This document shows, piece by piece, positions 58,539 to 64,000 of a stretch of DNA of 64,000 nucleotides. This stretch comes from Perognathus longimembris pacificus (Eukaryota > Chordata > Mammalia > Rodentia > Heteromyidae): positions 2,399,501-2,463,500 of the forward strand of contig NC_063171.1 in NCBI RefSeq assembly GCF_023159225.1, in the 5' to 3' direction. A program made the position numbers and the translations under genes. The first letter of the stretch is position 1. Each line of letters begins with the position of its first letter. The notes beneath the pieces are model-generated. The model saw only the letters and a list, made by a program, of their open reading frames with translations. It searched no databases and had not been told where the DNA came from.

Positions 58539-58587
58539 TTGATAAGGATTTAAGCCCTATATGCATATAGGGCTTAAATCCTATCAA
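58539..58587. repeat. Near-perfect palindrome, 38 bp perfect core
   Basis: The core 58,545-58,582 is a perfect palindrome with no spacer (arms of 19 bases, centre ATATGCATAT). TTGAT on the left (58,539-58,543) and ATCAA on the right (58,583-58,587) extend it with a single unpaired A at 58,544. The pairing can continue weakly into TAATT/AATTA outside. It is embedded in unique DNA. Confidence 0.95.
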
Positions 58588-58690
58588 TTAGCATCCATGG
58601 TATTATAAAAATTAATGAGGCCAAGGATGGTAAGTGAAACGACCAGGGGAGAATTGGGTTTTGGTTTCTGTCAGTTGTTATTGGTTTTGG

Positions 58691-58942
58691 TGGTGATGTT
58701 TATGCTCATACTGGGGCTTGAACTCAGGGCCTTGGTGTCATTCTTTAGATTTACCATTAGGCTGGTGTTCTAACACTAGAGCTGCACCTCCACCTCTGGA
58801 TTTTTGCTATTAGTTGACAATAAGTCTCACACATTTTCATTCCCGCGATAGATTTAAATCACCATCCTCAGATCTCAGCCTCCTGATTATCTACGAATAC
58901 AGGCATTAGCAATCCACACCACGCTCTCTGATATTTTTTTTT
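58691..58942 (-). repeat. B1-ID chimeric SINE, antisense, diverged
   Basis: The complement of the ID-like part is at the left (GGGGCTTGAACTCAGGGCC) and the B1-like part at the right (CCTCAGATCTCAGCCTCCTG, then GAATACAGGCATTAGC). No TSD seen. Confidence 0.75.
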
Positions 58943-59999
58943 AAGTAAGCCTTCTGAAAGGCCTTTTTCTTTCTGGAAGAAGACAAAGCACCAATGTATT
59001 ATAATCCTTTGACAGGTTTTTGTTATGTTGTGCTCTACTTTTTGGTTTGTGTCAGATATATAATACTAAATACCTTCTAAATACATTATTTCTTTCAAAA
59101 CTCATAGCAGAAATCAACTTCCTGCTTACCTAACAAGACCTGTTACTCCTTTGCCTGTTTTAGGTTTTAATCATGTTTTATAAAGGGACTTTTCATATTA
59201 AATCAGCTACCTCTCTTATTATAGGCAGTAGTGAAATTCTTAAGCATCCCTGTGATTAAATTATTATTAAAAGAAATCTCCAATCTCTATTAGTTGAAAA
59301 TGAATACTGAGAAAAAGTCCATTTCTGTGAAATGTGGCAAAGAACTTTGAGCTATCAAAAAATTACAAAACACGTGAAAAGAAAAGATCTTTTGAGTACT
59401 GGTATAAAGCAGTGTTTCCACTGTATTCTCAACCAGACACCCTCCAACCATGCTGGTACTTCAAGCAAGTGCACTCACGTGGTCCTGGGAGTATGAGAAA
59501 AACAGAGGCTCAAATTAAGGTGCACACAGCCAATTATGTGGCCATGGAGAAGAAAGATTTAGACAAGAACTCTCCTTCTGTGAGCCTCATTCTCATGGGA
59601 AAAAAAATGAGAGTCACTTTTAGAGTTGGTGAATATGCTATTTCTCTATCATTCGAACAGCAAACTCTCTGAAATTTTACCTAAAACTCTGGATTCTCAG
59701 TCACTGTGCACAGTTGGCCTTAAATGGGAGGGGAAGGGGTGAGTTTGTGGATATTTTTTGATATTTTTACCTGAGCCTGCTTTTATTAGACATTGAAAGT
59801 CATTAAGGTACATTCGGCAAAGTTTTTATTTCTTATTATTGTTGGTCTACTATTTGTAGTATTTGGGAATCTTTAAATATGGTGGTTAAATCAAGAAAAC
59901 TTAAAGTCGCCAAAGTGTTTATTCTGAAAAATAATAGTTTTCTCAAATCAGTACAATTTAACTAATATATATATCACTTCTATCTTAAGAAACACTTTA
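58943..59999. other. Unique DNA, no convincing gene
   Basis: A 112-codon plus-strand ORF (59,334-59,672) is not derived from a repeat I recognise. I see no domain, signal peptide or membrane segment, and no supporting promoter or splice context. I leave it uncalled. Confidence 0.45.
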
Positions 60000-60465
60000 A
60001 GCTCAGCACAAGTTGCTCACACGTATAAACTTAAATTACTTGTGACCTCAAGGATCACAGTTTGATGCCAGTCCAAGCAGAAAAGTCAGCCAGGATCCAT
60101 CACCAGGGAAGGGGTAAAAGCGAGTCTTGCAGGATGCCTGTGGCAAATACTTGTAATACTAGCTCCTAAGAAGATTGAGATCTGAGGATCACATGCCCAT
60201 GCCAGGAAAGGAAAGCCCGGGCAGGAAAGTCCATGTGACCCTTATCTCCAATAAATTTCTCAGAAGAAACTGGAGGTGGAGCTGAGGCTCAAGTGGTAGA
60301 GTGCTAGCCTTGAGCAAAAGAAACCTAGGGACAGCATCCAGGCCCAGAATTCAAGCCTTAGGGCTGGATAAAAAGCCAGTGTGGAAGAGTGGCTCAATAT
60401 TAGAGTGCCAGCTGAGAGCAAGAAAGCTGGGAGAGAGCGCAAGGATCTAAACCCTGGTATTAGAA
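60000..60465 (+). repeat. Cluster of B1-ID SINE units, sense
   Basis: A truncated, diverged B1-like unit (60,000-60,125) is followed by a fuller B1-ID element (60,127-60,370; AGATTGAGATCTGAGGATCA, then GGCTCAAGTGGTAGAGTGCT). A further ID-like monomer (60,371-60,465; GAGTGGCTCAATATTAGAGT) follows. The tandem arrangement could be successive insertions or unequal exchange. Confidence 0.72.
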
Positions 60466-60765
60466 AGGAAATGCTTTAAGTTTATAGTCCAACTTTTTCC
60501 CTACAGTAAAATGTGAACTGTGTATAACTTTTGAAGTTCAAGTGTTTATTCTGTTTCCTCTTTGAACGAAAGTCGTATTTTATTAACATACTATTAGCAG
60601 TTGTAAGAGTGAAAATTGATTCATAGTGTGCAGAAATCTGGCATTTATGTTCATGTAAGTAAATCTAAAAATGATTTATTAAATGAAAAAAACATTTCTG
60701 AATTATACTTTGGGCAAAAAGTTAGTGTCAAAATATATAAAGTACCTGGTCTCTACTGCCCCCCC
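60466..60765. other. Spacer, possibly including the 3' end of the next L1
   Basis: AT-rich with no gene recognised. The L1 that follows has no clear poly(A) boundary, so part of this stretch may belong to its 3' UTR. Confidence 0.4.
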
Positions 60766-60819
60766 CCCCCACACACCTTAACAGTCATATATCAAGGAGA
60801 ACATGCCCCTTTGTTCTCT

Positions 60820-63800
60820 GTGTTCTAGGCTTGTCTCGCTCAACATTATTTGTTCAAGTTCTGACCATTTCCCTGCGATTACCAATACTTCACCATTTCT
60901 AATTGCTATGTAGTATTCCATTGTGTATAGGTATAACATTTTTGGGATCCATTCATCTGTAGAGGAGCATCAGGGTTGTTTCCATATTTTGGCTATTGTG
61001 AATTGTGCAGCGATAAACATGGATGTGCAGCTGTCTTTTTGATATCCTGACAGCTGTTGTTCAGGATAGATGCCTAGGAGTGGTATGGCTAGGTCATAGA
61101 CTATGTCTATGTTGAGCTTTTTGAGGAAGCTCCATACTGTTCTCCAAAGTGGTTGTACTAATTTGCACCCCCACCAACAGTGGAGAAGGGTTCCTCTTTC
61201 CCCACATCCCCTCCAGCATTTGTTGTTGCCTGAGTTCAGAGTACAGGCCATTCTAACTGGAGTGAGGTGATATCTCAGGGTTGTTTTTATTTGCCATTTC
61301 CTTTACTTCCAGGGATGTTGAACATTTCCTCATATGTTTCTTTGCCATTTTTATCTCTTCTCCTGTGAAGTCTCTCTTTAGCTCCTTTGCCCATTTAATA
61401 ATTGGTTTACTGGGCTTGGAGGGGGTTAGTTTTTTTAGTTCTCTGTAGATGACGGATATTAGGCCTTTGTCTGTTGCTGTGCTGGTGAAGATCCTTTCCC
61501 ATATGGTTGGCTGTCTTTATAGTTTGGTGGCTATGTCTTTAGCTGTGCAGAAACTTTTTAATTTGTAGTAGTCCCATTTGTCGAGACTCTCCCCATCTGT
61601 TGTGCACCTGGGAGTATATTCAGGAAGTTCCTTCCTGTGCCTATAAGTTCTAGCATCTTTCCTACTCTGTCCTTCAGTAGTTTCAAGGATTCAGGTCTGA
61701 TATTGAGGTCCTTGATCCATTTTGAGTTGATCTTGGTGCATGGTGATAGGCTAGGGTTTACTTTGAGTTTTCTACATATGCCTGCCCAGTTTTCCCAGCA
61801 GCAATTGTTGAAGAGGGCATGTTTTTTCCATTGTATGTCTTTAGCTCCTTTGTCGAATATCAGATGACGGTAAGAATGCAGCTTTATTTCTGGGTCTTCT
61901 ATTCCATTGGTCTTCAAGTGTGTTTTTATACCAATACCAGGCTGTTTTTGTTATGATGGCTCAATAATAGAGCCTGAAATCTGGTATTGTGATACCTCCT
62001 GCACTGCTTTTTTTTTTTTTTTTTTTTTTGCCTAGAATTGTTTTGGCTATTCTAGGTCTTTTGCTGTTCCATATGAATTTATGAGTTGCTTTCTCTATTT
62101 CAGTGAAGTATGTAGCTGGGATCTTGATGGGGATTGCATTGAATTTGTATAACATTTTGGGCAATATGGCCATTTTCACTATATTGATTCTGCCTACCCA
62201 TGAGCATGGGAAGTCTTTCCATCTCCTTGTATCCTCTTTGATTTTCTTTTTTAGATTTTTTTGGTTCTCATTAAATAGGTCATTCATGTCTTTAGTTAGG
62301 TTGATCCCTAGGTAATTTATACTTCTTTTTTTTTTAAGCTATTGTAAATGGTATTATTTCCATAATTTCCTTTTCTGCTTGTACATTGCTGGTGTACAGA
62401 AAAGCTGCTGACTTTTGTGGATTGATTTTGTATCCTTCTACTTTGCCAAAATGGTTTATTATGTCTAGGAGTTTGGGGACTGAGTTTTTTGGGTCCTTCA
62501 AATATAAGATCATGTCATCTGCGAATAGGGATAGTTTGATTTCTTCTTTACCAATGTGGATCCCTTTGATGCCCTCCTCTTGCCTTCTTGCTATGGGTAG
62601 GGATTCCAGCACTATGTTGAAAAGAAGTGGGGAGAGTGGGCATCCTTGTCTTGTTGCTGAGTTTAGAAGGAATGGTTTTAGTTTCTCCCCATTTAATATG
62701 ATATTAGCAGCTGGTCTGTTGTATATGGCTTTTATTGTTTTAATGAATGTTCCCTCTATTCCTGTTCTCTCCAGGGCTTTTAACATGTATGGGTGTTATA
62801 TTTTGTCAAAGGCTTTTTGGGCATTGGTTGAAATGATTATGTGTTTTTTGGTGTTAGCTGTGTCAATGTGGTGAATTATGTTTATCGATTTACGGATGTT
62901 GAACCATCCTTGTGTCTGTGGAATGAAGCCTACTTGATCATGATGTATAAATTTCTTGACCAGTTTCTGGATCCTGTTAGCTAATATTTTGTTGAGGAGC
63001 TTTGCATCTGTGTTCATTAGTGCTATTGATCTGTAGTTCTCTTTTTTTGTTGGGTCTTTGCCTGGTTTGGGGATGAGTATATTAGCTTCATAGAATGAGT
63101 TTGGGATTTCTCCCTCTGTTTCTAGTTCATGGAAGAGTTTGAGGAGTATTGGTATTAGCTTCTCACTAAAGGTTTTATAGAATTCATTGGTGAATCCATC
63201 CTGGCCTGGGCTTTTCTTTGTTGGGAGGCTCTTTTTTTTTTTTTTTTGGCCAGTCCTGGGGCTTGGACTCAGGGCCTGAGCACTGTCCCTGGCTTCTTTT
63301 TGCTCAAGGCTAGCACTCTGCCTCTTGAGCTACAGCGCCACTTCTGGCCATTTTCTGTATATGTGGTGCTGGGGAATCGAACCCAGGGCCTCATGTATAT
63401 GAGGCAGGCACTCTTGCCACTAGGCCATATCCCCAGGCCCCTGTTGGGAGGCTCTTGATTAACGCCTTCATTGCGCTGTAAGTTATTGGTTTATTTAGTT
63501 GATTTATTTCTTCTTCATTCAGTTTGGGCAGTTTATACTTCTCTAAGAATTGATCCACTTCTGTAAAATTATCGTTCTTTAGGGAATAGAGGTTCTGGAA
63601 TAGTTCCTTATAATTGTTTGAATATCCTGTGTATTTGTTGTAATTTTTCTGTTGGAGTCCCTGATCTTACAGATATGAGTCTCTTCTCTTCTTTTTTTTT
63701 GTAAGTCTTGCAAGGGGTCTGTCAATTTTATTTATTTTCTCAAAGAACCAGCTTTTAGTTTTATTTATTTGTTGAATGGTCTTTCTATTTTCAATCAGAT

Positions 63801-64000
63801 TTATCTCTTCTTTAATCTTTGTGATCTCTCTCCTCCTAGTCTTTTTAGAGTCAGTTTTTTCTTGTTTATCCAAATGTTTTAGCTTTATCATGAGGTTATT
63901 CACCTGATCTGATTCCATTCTTTTAATGCGTGCACTGAGGGCAATGATCTTGCCCTTCAGCACTGCGTTAGCTATATCCCATAGGTTTCTTTGTGATGTA
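60820..64000 (-). pseudogene. L1 ORF2 of the second lineage, broken, partial
   Basis: Open minus-strand pieces cover most of the protein. At 63,667-63,963 is the region between endonuclease and RT (LKGKIIALSARIKRMESDQV). At 62,796-63,017 and 62,334-62,786 are RT blocks ([32 protein letters not shown]; an intact FADD box at 62,514-62,525; [14 protein letters not shown]). Pieces at 61,961-62,287 and 61,558-61,917 follow, and 60,970-61,251 is the C-terminal cysteine region ([19 protein letters not shown]). A stop separates the two RT pieces, frame changes occur further on, and a SINE splits the upstream part, so no functional enzyme is encoded. Confidence 0.88.
63219..63456 (-). repeat. Dimeric ID-like SINE with perfect 15-bp TSD, inside L1
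   Basis: The body is 63,234-63,441, with antisense poly(A) as T16 at the left. A perfect 15-bp TSD, TGTTGGGAGGCTCTT, lies at 63,219-63,233 and 63,442-63,456. Both monomers are well preserved, so this is one of the youngest insertions in the window. Confidence 0.96.

Larger units (their letters stand above)
57218..58690. other. Unique, SINE-free DNA with inverted repeats; no gene
   Basis: About 1.5 kb without recognisable interspersed repeats, which is unusual for this window, and with more balanced composition (57,540-58,450). It carries the two inverted repeats listed separately. It could be conserved regulatory DNA, but conservation cannot be judged from one sequence. The 145-codon ORF starting at 57,063 gets its length from the microsatellite and is not credible. 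Confidence 0.5.
60766..64000 (-). mobile_element. L1 of a second lineage, minus strand, continues past the window
   Basis: Antisense L1 ORF2 similarity starts near 60,790 and continues to the window edge, interrupted by one SINE (63,234-63,441). Its sequence differs clearly from the other L1 family here. A C-rich tract at 60,760-60,772 would be the G-rich tract of the L1 3' UTR on the coding strand. It has more intact blocks than the 46-55 kb copy. Only ORF2 and the start of the 3' UTR are in view; ORF1 and the 5' UTR would lie beyond 64,000. Confidence 0.88.

Noticed and set aside
59334..59672. 112-codon ORF in unique DNA
   Set aside because: Not repeat-derived, but nothing recognisable in it. 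Length alone is within chance for 64 kb scanned in six frames.
1..64000. CRISPR array, prokaryotic operons, rRNA or phage genes
   Set aside because: The window is mammalian repeat-rich DNA. No spaced short direct repeats, ribosome-binding sites or prokaryotic coding density are present.

Overview
This window is mammalian nuclear DNA with no convincing host protein-coding gene or structural RNA gene. Every long open reading frame I can explain is a piece of a LINE-1 (L1) retrotransposon. About half of the window is L1. The rest is SINEs, endogenous-retrovirus LTRs, microsatellites and AT-rich, apparently unique intergenic or intronic sequence. The abundant SINEs are dimeric, tRNA/ID-like elements and B1-ID chimeras, which point to a rodent. 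The ID-like dimer looks to me like the Geo-type SINE of Geomyoidea (kangaroo rats, pocket mice, gophers), but that is from memory and unverified.

Layout. 1-9.5 kb: AT-rich unique DNA with scattered SINEs, a twin-primed L1 tail (3.2-3.7 kb), a GGAA microsatellite, an old L1 fragment (5.4-7.1 kb) and an LTR fragment (8.9 kb). 9.6-18.1 kb: a truncated L1 and then a full-length minus-strand L1 (10,712-18,111) with a perfect 15-bp target-site duplication (TSD). 18.1-21.1 kb: unique DNA. 21.2-25.0 kb: an internally deleted minus-strand L1 and a plus-strand L1 3' end carrying a duplicated segment. 25-28.9 kb: unique DNA, a MaLR LTR and an old L1 tail. 28.9-38.5 kb: a mosaic of five L1 blocks in alternating orientation, containing a solo LTR. 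38.5-46.2 kb: unique DNA, SINEs and a clean solo LTR (44,223-44,706). 46.27-55.23 kb: one older minus-strand L1 split by a 2.75-kb non-coding retrovirus-like element and three SINEs. 55.2-60.8 kb: mostly unique DNA with a MaLR LTR, microsatellites and a striking palindrome at 58.5 kb. 60.8-64.0 kb: a second, different L1 lineage running off the right edge.

How the parts relate. There is no operon or pathway logic here; the content is a nested record of retrotransposition. TSDs and nesting allow insertions to be ordered, for example L1 first, then the ERV and SINEs inside it at 46-55 kb. All L1 ORFs are broken, so no copy looks autonomous. The most unusual observations are the retroviral element that starts exactly at a primer-binding-site-like sequence and has only a 3' LTR (47,300-50,053), and a near-perfect palindrome in otherwise unique DNA (58,539-58,587). 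Coordinates of repeats without clean TSDs are approximate, because no alignment could be run.
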